Below are positions 1-6,806 of a DNA stretch of 17,433 bases, piece by piece. The stretch comes from an uncultured Bacilli bacterium (lineage in GTDB: Bacteria; Bacillota_I; Bacilli_A; RF39; UBA660). The stretch is taken from NCBI GenBank assembly GCA_947630585.1, contig CANRIE010000006.1, forward strand, positions 1-17,433, given 5' to 3'. A program made the translations under genes and the position numbers. The notes beneath the pieces are model-generated. The model did not search any database, had not been told where the DNA came from, and saw only the letters and a list, made by a program, of their open reading frames with translations. The stretch's first letter is position 1, and the number at the start of each line of letters is the position of its first letter.

Positions 1-48
1 TTTGACATTGAAGAATATAAAAAGTGGTACTCTAATAGGAATAGTTAG
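1..48 (+). CDS. 3' end of an upstream ORF, possibly an IS3-type transposase remnant
   Basis: Frame 1 is open from the window edge to a TAG at 46-48, giving FDIEEYKKWYSNRNS. The pattern of an acidic helix, then KWY, a small residue, N and R resembles the C-terminal part of IS3-family OrfB (integrase catalytic core), which often reads like EYIxWYNNxRI. Reading on past the stop in the same frame gives SNTLGELR, vaguely like the HSTLGYLTP box that follows in that family, so this could be a transposase end broken by a stop. Only 15 residues are visible and any protein could end this way. Composition and strand match the neighbours. That an ORF is open here is seen directly; the transposase idea is inference. 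Confidence 0.3.
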   Translation, partial: FDIEEYKKWYSNRNS

Positions 49-126
49 AGCAACACTTTAGGCGAGTTGAGGTAAAACTTTTTTTAAGCATAGTATCACC
101 TCCTTTATATTGAATTTTTAGACTGT

Positions 127-159
127 AGCAAAAGGTACTTGAAAGAGTATCTTTTTGCT
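127..159 (+). terminator. Hairpin, possible terminator of the upstream gene
   Basis: AAAAGGTACT (130-139) pairs with AGTATCTTTT (146-155) around a 6-base loop, with one G:T pair. Flanking AGC/GCT can extend the stem past a bulged T. The T-run at 152-156 is mostly inside the stem, so as a rho-independent terminator it is not textbook. It lies between the upstream stop codon and dacF and could instead be a structural element of the dacF leader. Confidence 0.4.
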
Positions 160-205
160 TGAATGAAAATAAAATTAAATTCATATATTTAGATAGGTGA
201 TTAGT

Positions 206-1291
206 TTGAAAAAGATTTTACCTATTTTTCTTTTAGTATTAATAATAATTTATCCTATTAAAACTTATGCTATTACATCAAGTGGAAAAGGAACTATTGT
301 TATGGATATAGATAGTGGTAGAATACTATATGAACATGATAGTAACTCTGAAAGATTAATTGCATCAACAACTAAGATAATGACATTCCTAGTTGCTTTA
401 ACTTATGCAAGAGATAAATTAGATTCTAAAGTTACAGTTGGCGAAGAAGTTTTAAAAATGTATGGAACAAATATGTATTTATCGATAGATGAAGAATTAA
501 CCCTTAGAGACTTATTATATGGACTTATGCTTCGAAGTGGAAATGATGCAAGTGTTGTAATAGCAACATATGTTGCTGGTAGTATTGATAACTTTGTTTA
601 TCTGATGAATGAAGAAGCTAATAAAATTGGAATGCTAAATACAATTTATAAAAATCCTCATGGATTAGATGAAGAAACTAAAAACTATTCAACGCCTTAT
701 GATCTTGCTATTTTAACTAGATACTTATATTTAAATTTCCCTGAATATAAAGAAATTGCCGGAAGTAAATACTACGACTTTAAATCAAATCAAAAATCAT
801 ACTCTTTAACTAATCGTTGTAAAATATTATTCGACTACAAAAACATAACGAGTGTTAAAAGTGGCTATACGCCAAGTGCCGGAAGAGCCTTAGTATCAAC
901 GGCAACAAATGGAAAATTAAACTTATTAATAGTTACCTTAGATGATGACGAGATGTATGAGAATCATCAAAACTTATATGAATATTTCTTTAAAAACTAT
1001 GATAACTATTTATTACTTGATAAAGATAAATTCAGATTAGATAAAAGTTTATTTACAAATTACTATATAAAGAATTCTTTTACTTATCCTTTAAGAAAAG
1101 ATGAAGTAGGGATCATTAAAACTAAAATAATTGTGAATGATAAAAAAAGTAATATCTTAGGAAGTATTAAATTCTATTTAAATAATAAAGAAATTCATGA
1201 AGAAAATATTTATGAGTATAAAAACGAAATAAAAGAAAATAATAATTTATTTACAAAAATAGGTAAATTTTTTAAAAATATATTTAATTAA
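206..1291 (+). CDS. dacF: D-alanyl-D-alanine carboxypeptidase, DacF/PBP5-like (peptidase S11)
   Basis: Secreted penicillin-binding carboxypeptidase that removes the terminal D-Ala from peptidoglycan stem peptides, limiting cross-linking. All three active-site motifs of family S11 are visible: STTK (Ser54, Lys57), SGN (111-113) and KSG in place of KTG (218-220), plus the family NPHGL box. Residues 1-22 form a signal peptide (KK, hydrophobic run, cleavage near TYA). A beta-rich C-terminal region follows the catalytic domain, and the last ~14 residues (LFTKIGKFFKNIFN) look like the amphipathic membrane anchor of PBP5-type enzymes. The start is TTG at 206: AGGTGA at 195-200 sits 5 bases before it, whereas an in-frame GTG at 197 lies inside that SD and has none of its own. 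Length of 361 residues is normal. No clean terminator follows, but the next gene has its own promoter. The dacF symbol rather than dacA or dacB is a convention choice. Confidence 0.9.
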   Translation: MKKILPIFLLVLIIIYPIKTYAITSSGKGTIVMDIDSGRILYEHDSNSERLIASTTKIMTFLVALTYARDKLDSKVTVGEEVLKMYGTNMYLSIDEELTLRDLLYGLMLRSGNDASVVIATYVAGSIDNFVYLMNEEANKIGMLNTIYKNPHGLDEETKNYSTPYDLAILTRYLYLNFPEYKEIAGSKYYDFKSNQKSYSLTNRCKILFDYKNITSVKSGYTPSAGRALVSTATNGKLNLLIVTLDDDEMYENHQNLYEYFFKNYDNYLLLDKDKFRLDKSLFTNYYIKNSFTYPLRKDEVGIIKTKIIVNDKKSNILGSIKFYLNNKEIHEENIYEYKNEIKENNNLFTKIGKFFKNIFN

Positions 1292-1311
1292 CAAAATTTT
1301 ACATTTTTGAA

Positions 1312-1340
1312 TTGCTAAGTTTAAAAAAATAGGTTATACT
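1312..1340 (+). promoter_or_regulatory. Sigma-A-type promoter for the GT-C/GtrA gene
   Basis: TTGCTA (1312-1317), a 17-base spacer and TATACT (1335-1340) lie directly upstream of the ATG at 1361. An SD of GAGGG lies at 1352-1356. The predicted 5' leader is very short, about 15 bases. Confidence 0.6.
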
Positions 1341-1360
1341 ATATGTAAATAGAGGGAAGT

Positions 1361-3292
1361 ATGAAAAAGTTAGAGTTTATAATGATTACGATTCTTTCAT
1401 TAATATTTACAATTGGTATAACCTTTGGGAGAATGGAATTAGTTAGTTTTTTAATTATATTTAGTTTAATTGAAATAATATTTAATTTAATATTTAAAAA
1501 AATTAATACTTTAAAAAGTCAAGAAGGAAAAATCAAGAAAAAAGAATTTCTTATTTATTCTATTATAATATTAATTCCTTTAATAATAGCTTTTTTAGCT
1601 TATTATCCGGGTGGAGTTATCTACGATACGATAACTGAGTGGATGGAAGTTCAAACTAATAATTATAATAATTGGCATCCTATATTTCATATATTAATAT
1701 TTTTTAAATTACCAAGTTTAATTTATAATAATATTATAGCAAGTAGTATTTTTCAGTTATTAGTTACGTATTTAGTTATTTTATATTTTAGTTATTTTTT
1801 AAGAAAAAATTATTTAAATTTTAAAAAAACAAGTTTTATATTAAGTTTATTAGTATTAAATCCAATCTTTATTAAATATAGTGTTACTTTACAAAAGGAT
1901 ACGCCTTATTCTTTATTTATGATGTTACTTACATTAGTTTTAATAAATATTGTAAAAAGTAATGGTAAAAGTTTAGAAAAAAGTAAAGAAAAAATATTAT
2001 TTTTAATATCTATATTAGGAGTATTCTTATTTAGACATAATGGATTAGTACCATTTATCTTTACATTTATTCTTTTAATTATTTTTTATCCAAAACTAAG
2101 GAAATTTTTAACTATATCATTAGTTAGTATTTTAGTTGTTTTTTATGGTTTAGTAGGAAGTTTTTTCAATTTAAATACAACGGGTGGTAAAAGTGAGATG
2201 TTAGGGGTTGTTTTAGGCCAAGTTAGTTATTATTATAATAATGATGTTAAGTTTAATGATGATGAAATAAAATTATTAGATGAATTAGTACCAATTGCTA
2301 ATTGGAAAGATAAATATGATCCTAGAAACTTTAATTCAATTAAATGGACTAGTGGAAGTTTTAATAGAGTTGCAAATGATAATTTCTTTAAAATAATAGG
2401 AATGTGGATTAATAAGTCAGTTCAAAATCCTAAAGAATTTTTAATTTCTTATTTACATATGACAAGTCCTATTTGGGAGATTAAAGCAAAGTTATCAGAT
2501 GTTGATTATGATATGGAATCATCGGGTGAGACTAGTATATCTAAAAAAGGTGATATGAAAAAAATAAGTGATAATGTTTATCAAAAATTAGTTAATTATA
2601 ATAACATAGTTACTTATTCGCCAATTCGACTATTATTTATAAATTTTGGAGATGCTTTCTTTTTAATTATTGTAAGTATATATTTAATTATTAAAAAATC
2701 AAGATTAAATTTAAAAAGATATTTACCATTTATTCCTACAGTTTTAAATACACTTGTTATAATGGTATTAATTACAGGAGAAGAATACAGGTTTGTTTAT
2801 TCTAATATTTTATGTTGTTATCCTTTACTTATATATGGTTTATATGAAAATAATGACTTTAAATCAAAAGTTAAAGAAATATTTAAAAAAATGTTTATTA
2901 ATAAAACTGATAATTCTTTAATTCAATTTCTAAGATATTTCTTTGTTGGGGGAGCAGCAGCTGTTGTTAATATTGGAATGCTTTATATATTTACAGAAGT
3001 TTTTCATATTTATTATGTAATTTCAAATATCTTATCCTTTACTTTAGGATTAATTGTAAATTATTTATTAAGCAAGAAATTAGTTTTTCAAGATAATGTT
3101 GTTGATAAGAGAAAAGAATTTATTATATATGCTTTAATTGGAGTTTTAGGATTAGGATTAGATACTTTATTAGTATTAATCTTATCAGATAAATTAAAAA
3201 TATATTATATGTTAAGTAAGATTATTTCAACAATTATAGTATTTGTTTGGAATTTTCTAGCAAGAAAAATATTTTATAAAATAATTAAGTAG
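1361..3292 (+). CDS. Fused membrane protein: GT-C-type glycosyltransferase (DUF6020-like) plus GtrA domain
   Basis: A 643-residue polytopic membrane protein. Residues 1 to ~500 carry about ten or more hydrophobic segments and a first outer loop with PGGVIYD (83-89) and WHP (105-107), then QKDTP (178-182) and RHNG (225-228). An early Asp in an outer loop followed by WHP is typical of GT-C enzymes that use polyprenyl-phosphate sugars, and this set most resembles the DUF6020 group. Residues 518-643 form a complete four-TM GtrA domain (FVGGAAAVVNIG near its start, a middle NYLLSKKLVFQ, an end with WNFLARKIFY). GtrA proteins are linked to translocation of undecaprenyl-phosphate-sugar. One chain therefore could move a lipid-linked sugar and transfer it to a surface acceptor; that coupling is inference. 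Its own promoter lies just upstream. The flavoprotein gene follows after 18 bases, with its SD touching this stop codon, so the two are probably co-transcribed. The coding sequence is exceptionally AT-rich. Confidence 0.75.
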   Translation: MKKLEFIMITILSLIFTIGITFGRMELVSFLIIFSLIEIIFNLIFKKINTLKSQEGKIKKKEFLIYSIIILIPLIIAFLAYYPGGVIYDTITEWMEVQTNNYNNWHPIFHILIFFKLPSLIYNNIIASSIFQLLVTYLVILYFSYFLRKNYLNFKKTSFILSLLVLNPIFIKYSVTLQKDTPYSLFMMLLTLVLINIVKSNGKSLEKSKEKILFLISILGVFLFRHNGLVPFIFTFILLIIFYPKLRKFLTISLVSILVVFYGLVGSFFNLNTTGGKSEMLGVVLGQVSYYYNNDVKFNDDEIKLLDELVPIANWKDKYDPRNFNSIKWTSGSFNRVANDNFFKIIGMWINKSVQNPKEFLISYLHMTSPIWEIKAKLSDVDYDMESSGETSISKKGDMKKISDNVYQKLVNYNNIVTYSPIRLLFINFGDAFFLIIVSIYLIIKKSRLNLKRYLPFIPTVLNTLVIMVLITGEEYRFVYSNILCCYPLLIYGLYENNDFKSKVKEIFKKMFINKTDNSLIQFLRYFFVGGAAAVVNIGMLYIFTEVFHIYYVISNILSFTLGLIVNYLLSKKLVFQDNVVDKRKEFIIYALIGVLGLGLDTLLVLILSDKLKIYYMLSKIISTIIVFVWNFLARKIFYKIIK

Positions 3293-3310
3293 GAGGAGTA
3301 GTAATTAATT

Positions 3311-4864
3311 ATGAAGAAGAAAAAAGTTGTTATTATTGGAGCAGGTCCTGCAGGACTTACGGCTGGAATTGAATTATTAAGAAAAAGCAAGGATTACGAG
3401 GTTACAATTTTAGAAGCGAGTAAGGAAATTGGGGGAATATCAAGAACCGTTAAATATAAACAAAATCGGATGGATATTGGAGGACATAGGTTTTTCTCGA
3501 AAGATAAAGAGGTTATGAAATTTTGGACTGATATTATGCCTTTACAAGGGAAGCCATCATTTGATGATAAGAAATTGAAACGTGAGAAAAAATTAAGTGA
3601 AGGGGGACCTGACCCTGAATGTGAAGATAGAGTTATGCTAGTTAGAAATCGGGTTTCTAGAATTTATTATTTAAAGAAATTTTTTGATTATCCAATTAGT
3701 ATGAAAATGGAAACATTTAAAAATATGGGTTTAAAAAGAACGTTTGTTGCGGGGTGCAGTTATTTAAAATCAGTTGTTATTAAAAAACGTGAAGATTCTT
3801 TAGAAAACTTTTATATAAATAGATTTGGTAAAAAGTTATATAGTATGTTTTTTGAGAAATACACTGAGAAACTTTGGGGAAGGCATCCAAGTGAAATATC
3901 AGCTGATTGGGGAAGTCAAAGAGTTAAAGGTTTATCAATTACAGCTGTTATTAAAGATATGTTTAAGAAAGTTTTTCATATAAATAGTAAAAAAGTTGAA
4001 ACATCTTTAATTGAAGAGTTTATATATCCGAAATATGGACCAGGTCAATTATGGGAGACAGTTGCCAGGGAATTTGAAAAATTAGGAGGGGTAATCTTAA
4101 AAGAAAAAGAAGTTACTAAGATTAATCAAAAAGATGAGAAAATTATATCAGTTGTTGTTAATAATGATGAAGAAATAAATGGAGATATCTTTATATCTAG
4201 TATGCCTTTAAAAGATTTAGTTATGGGGATGAACAATGTACCAAGTGATATTTCAAGAATTGCTGAAGGGCTTCCTTACAGGGATTTTGTAACAGTTGGG
4301 GTACTTGTTAAAAAACTTAATTTAAAAAATGAAACCGATATTAAAACGCTTGGCAATATAGTTCCTGATTGTTGGATATATGTTCAAGATGCTGATGTTA
4401 AATTAGGTAGAATTCAAATATTTAATAACTGGAGTCCTTATATGGTTAAAAGCCCAACAACTAATGTTTGGCTAGGTCTTGAATATTTCTGTAATGAAGG
4501 GGACGACTTTTGGAATATGAAAGATCGGGAATGCATTGATTTTGCAATTGATGAACTTGTTAAAATGGGAATTATTGAAAGAAAAAGTGTAATTGATGCT
4601 CATAGGGAAAAAGTAAAAAAAGCTTATCCTGCCTACTTTGATACTTATTCAGAAATTGATACCTTGATTGACTATCTAAATAAGTTTGATAACCTTTATT
4701 GTGTTGGTAGAAATGGTCAACATCGTTATAACAATATGGACCATTCTATGGTAACATCATTTGAAACTGTAAACAATATTATAAATAATGTCAAAGATAA
4801 AAGTAATATTTGGAGTGTTAATACCGAAAAAGAGTATCATGAAGAGGATAAATCAGAAAAATAG
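3311..4864 (+). CDS. NAD(P)/FAD-dependent oxidoreductase, UDP-galactopyranose-mutase-like fold
   Basis: A soluble flavoprotein of 517 residues. The N-terminus has the Rossmann GxGxxG (GAGPAG, 10-15) after a hydrophobic beta strand, an acidic Glu35 at the end of strand 2 for the FAD ribose, and EIGG (39-42), followed by GGHRFFSK (57-64), typical of a group annotated as protoporphyrinogen-oxidase/amine-oxidase-like. The C-terminal FAD motif GRNGQHRYNNMDHS (466-479) closely resembles the GR.G..RY.NMD motif of UDP-galactopyranose mutases. Substrate is unknown; sitting directly after the GT-C/GtrA gene, a sugar-nucleotide or lipid-linked-sugar role is plausible but inferred. The SD AGGAGGAG (3291-3298) is 12 bases from the ATG, longer than usual; an in-frame stop at 3302 excludes a longer form. 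The stop codon lies inside the terminator stem. Confidence 0.8.
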   Translation: MKKKKVVIIGAGPAGLTAGIELLRKSKDYEVTILEASKEIGGISRTVKYKQNRMDIGGHRFFSKDKEVMKFWTDIMPLQGKPSFDDKKLKREKKLSEGGPDPECEDRVMLVRNRVSRIYYLKKFFDYPISMKMETFKNMGLKRTFVAGCSYLKSVVIKKREDSLENFYINRFGKKLYSMFFEKYTEKLWGRHPSEISADWGSQRVKGLSITAVIKDMFKKVFHINSKKVETSLIEEFIYPKYGPGQLWETVAREFEKLGGVILKEKEVTKINQKDEKIISVVVNNDEEINGDIFISSMPLKDLVMGMNNVPSDISRIAEGLPYRDFVTVGVLVKKLNLKNETDIKTLGNIVPDCWIYVQDADVKLGRIQIFNNWSPYMVKSPTTNVWLGLEYFCNEGDDFWNMKDRECIDFAIDELVKMGIIERKSVIDAHREKVKKAYPAYFDTYSEIDTLIDYLNKFDNLYCVGRNGQHRYNNMDHSMVTSFETVNNIINNVKDKSNIWSVNTEKEYHEEDKSEK

Positions 4865-4885
4865 TAGTCTAATTACTATTTTTTT
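4857..4885 (+). terminator. Rho-independent terminator after the flavoprotein gene
   Basis: AAAAATAGTA (4857-4866) pairs perfectly with TACTATTTTT (4874-4883) around a 7-base loop, continuing into a T-run to 4885. The stem includes the stop codon (4862-4864). The stem is AT-rich and so may be leaky. Confidence 0.65.
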
Positions 4886-4988
4886 AATTTAATGAGATAA
4901 AAAATCTCGATTTGGTGTAGAAAACGACTATTCATTAATCTTGATTTTGTGCTAACTAGATAAATTTAAGACTTCTTTATTGTAAAAT

Positions 4989-5028
4989 AAAGTAAGTAAT
5001 AGTTTTGTAACTTTTACTTGCTTTTTTT
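4989..5028 (+). terminator. Second terminator hairpin before the pentapeptide cassette
   Basis: AAAGTAAGTAA (4989-4999) pairs over 11 positions (one T:G) with TTACTTGCTTT (5014-5024). An inner AGTT/AACT helix (5001-5004 / 5009-5012) closes a 4-base loop. A run of seven T follows at 5022-5028. Its 3' arm contains the -35 box of the next promoter. Confidence 0.7.
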
Positions 5029-5046
5029 ATTAAGTTGCTATATAAT
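5018..5046 (+). promoter_or_regulatory. Promoter of the membrane/pentapeptide cassette
   Basis: TTGCTT (5018-5023), a 17-base spacer and a perfect TATAAT (5041-5046). The -35 box is embedded in the preceding terminator. A purine-rich SD region (GGGGAGGAG, 5061-5069, then AGGAG) leads to the ATG at 5079. Confidence 0.65.
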
Positions 5047-5078
5047 ATAAAACAATTTAAGGGGAGGAGTAGGAGTAT

Positions 5079-5936
5079 ATGAATATAGTAAGTATTTTAT
5101 TAAGTTTATTAATGGCTTTAATATTATTTTTTCTAATGAATTATTTAAAAAGAAAAAATTTATCATTGAATGATAGTATTATAATACCTAATATTTATAT
5201 GATAATAATAGCATCTTTTAATAATTTAAAAGATTATGCTTTATTAATCTTGATTAGTTATTTTATCCTTGATATTTTAAATATGGTTTTAGTTGATAAG
5301 AAAGATTTATTAATAAATGATAAAAGTTATTATAAAAGTGTTATTATAACTTTAATTATAGGACATTTAATTTATTACTTATTCTTAGTTAAAGTTGAGA
5401 ATGTATTTTTAGATATGGAAGTATTTAAAAACTTTATTTGGTTATTAATTATACTTTATTTTATTAAGAAATTAAATATAACATCAATTAAGTTAAAAAC
5501 AGAAGAAAAAGAAAACTTTACTAATAGATATCAAGAATATGTAATTGTTAATTATGCTAAATTTAAAAATAAATATGGATATTTAATTAAAAGTAATGAT
5601 AAAGATATTGAAAATATAATATATAGTTTCTTAATTTATGAAAATTATTTACATGGTTATTTGTATAATTATTTTAAAGATATTAAAAATAAAATAATTA
5701 AGAGTGAAAGTAAATATGGAATATTAAATATAGAAAGTGATCATTTTATAAGTAATGAAGAAGGAATTGTTATTTTAAAAGAAAGATTAGAAATTAAATC
5801 AAGAAGAATTAAGAAAAGTAAAGATAAAGAAGAAAATTTAAAGAAATTAATTAATGAAAAATATAAAGAAAGTCATGATTATAAAGAGATTATGAAAATA
5901 TATAATATAATTGAAGAATTTAAGAAGGAAAGTTAG
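5079..5936 (+). CDS. Multi-TM membrane protein of unknown function with cytoplasmic-type C-terminal domain
   Basis: I do not recognise a named family. Four to five hydrophobic segments (about 3-22, 33-47, 53-72, 87-105, 116-130) fill the first 130 residues. A charged, soluble domain of ~155 residues follows, ending in a Lys/Glu-rich helical, coiled-coil-like stretch (~235-285). In the soluble part, an IYENY at 186-190 followed by YGILNIESD at 213-221 and ISNEEGI at 224-230 recalls the Glu then GxMQ arrangement of lysozyme-like transglycosylase domains, but the usual Gln is Asn here; this likeness is weak inference. It is the first gene of a three-gene cassette, 7 bases before the next start. 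The coding sequence is extremely poor in G and C, with whole 60-base lines at 5-7 G+C. Start ATG 5079 follows a strong SD. Confidence 0.7.
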   Translation: MNIVSILLSLLMALILFFLMNYLKRKNLSLNDSIIIPNIYMIIIASFNNLKDYALLILISYFILDILNMVLVDKKDLLINDKSYYKSVIITLIIGHLIYYLFLVKVENVFLDMEVFKNFIWLLIILYFIKKLNITSIKLKTEEKENFTNRYQEYVIVNYAKFKNKYGYLIKSNDKDIENIIYSFLIYENYLHGYLYNYFKDIKNKIIKSESKYGILNIESDHFISNEEGIVILKERLEIKSRRIKKSKDKEENLKKLINEKYKESHDYKEIMKIYNIIEEFKKES

Positions 5937-5943
5937 ATAGAAT

Positions 5944-6804
5944 ATGAAATTAAGTAACAATGAAAAAGATGAATTAAGATTAAAATTACAAGATAAATTA
6001 GCATGGTGTGATAGAAGAATTAAGCTGACTGATGAAGAATTAGAAATTATTGACCAATTAATATTTGATTATATTACGCTTAGTAATGGTGATGTTGTTA
6101 AAGTGCCAGCTTGGACAGGATTGTTTTTAAGCAATTTAGATTTAAGTAAGTTATCATTTAAAAATGCTATTCTTGATGCTAGTTTTGATTTTAGAGAATA
6201 TTTATCTCTCAAAGATTTAGATAAATATTCAAAAATTGATAAATTTGGACGTTATGAATATGATGACTTACTTGATGCTATTGTTTTTTCAGGATGTAAT
6301 ATCAAAATAAATTTTGAAGAACTTTATACACCTATAATTAGTTTTTGTGATTTAAGTGGAGTTGATTTAAGTAAATCTAATCTAAGTTATTTACGTTCAA
6401 TTTCGGAAACTGATTTAAATGAAACGAATGTTGATTTCAAATCATTTTTAGAGTTATTTGCACTTTATCCAGGCAGTTTTTATAGAATAGATTTTTCTGA
6501 TAATAATTTTAAAGGTATTAGAGTTGATGATAGTATACTTGAAAGACTTTTTAGAAATGAAATTGAAATTTATAATACTAATCTAATTATTTATGGAGTT
6601 AATCCAGAATTAATTAGTGATTTAATAAATATGGGATATTTAGATGGTTGCTATGTAACTGGAAGAAAGATATTAGATAGTGATGAAAAAAATAAAAAAC
6701 GTGATAATTTAATAGAAATGTATCAAAACTTTAAAAATCAAAAAGAAAAAACAATTAAAGTATTAATTAAAAAAATAGATAAAAGAAATAAAGGAGAAAT
6801 ATGA
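5944..6804 (+). CDS. Pentapeptide-repeat-like protein, copy 1 of a tandem pair
   Basis: A soluble 286-residue protein, no signal peptide or TM segment. Runs of five-residue repeats with a central Leu/Phe are visible in two blocks: near residues 59-79 (SNLDL SKLSF KNAIL DASFD) and near 138-155 (CDLSG VDLSK SNLSY), the second close to the canonical A(D/N)Lxx pattern of pentapeptide-repeat (right-handed quadrilateral beta-helix) proteins. The repeats are few and interrupted, so the helix must be short. It shares its N-terminus (MKLSxNEKxEL, LIFDY, VPxWTG-type box) and a C-terminal YLDGCYVTGRKI box with the following gene, making them paralogues. The end is Lys-rich. The SD is weak (AAGGAAAG, 11 bases from the ATG), consistent with translation coupled to the upstream membrane protein. 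Function unknown; other pentapeptide proteins act as DNA mimics or protein-binding scaffolds. Confidence 0.75.
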   Translation: MKLSNNEKDELRLKLQDKLAWCDRRIKLTDEELEIIDQLIFDYITLSNGDVVKVPAWTGLFLSNLDLSKLSFKNAILDASFDFREYLSLKDLDKYSKIDKFGRYEYDDLLDAIVFSGCNIKINFEELYTPIISFCDLSGVDLSKSNLSYLRSISETDLNETNVDFKSFLELFALYPGSFYRIDFSDNNFKGIRVDDSILERLFRNEIEIYNTNLIIYGVNPELISDLINMGYLDGCYVTGRKILDSDEKNKKRDNLIEMYQNFKNQKEKTIKVLIKKIDKRNKGEI

Positions 6805-6806
6805 AT

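Noticed and set aside
32..91. 19-codon - strand ORF (ATG at 91) preceded by a perfect SD AAAGGAGGTGAT
   Set aside because: Too short, overlaps the + strand ORF tail, product has no recognisable feature, and the SD-like string is equally well explained as an anti-SD element on the + strand. Kept only as a possible divergent leader peptide.
94..106. 3' end of a 16S rRNA gene (TATCACCTCCTTT)
   Set aside because: Only the anti-SD core matches; the bases upstream show none of the conserved helix 45 sequence.
197..205. GTG 197 as dacF start
   Set aside because: It lies within the AGGTGA SD that serves TTG 206 and has no SD of its own.
1291..1312. Terminator after dacF
   Set aside because: CAAAAT and ATTTTTG can pair only weakly with a tiny loop and a bulge, with no following T-run.
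4886..4988. Small RNA gene between the two terminators
   Set aside because: No convincing promoter (the best is a TTAATC-16-TAGATA combination) and no conserved RNA motif recognised.
6801..6806. ATG 6801 as start of the second pentapeptide gene
   Set aside because: Possible through the ATGA overlap, but ATG 6807 reproduces the paralogue's start and has better SD spacing.
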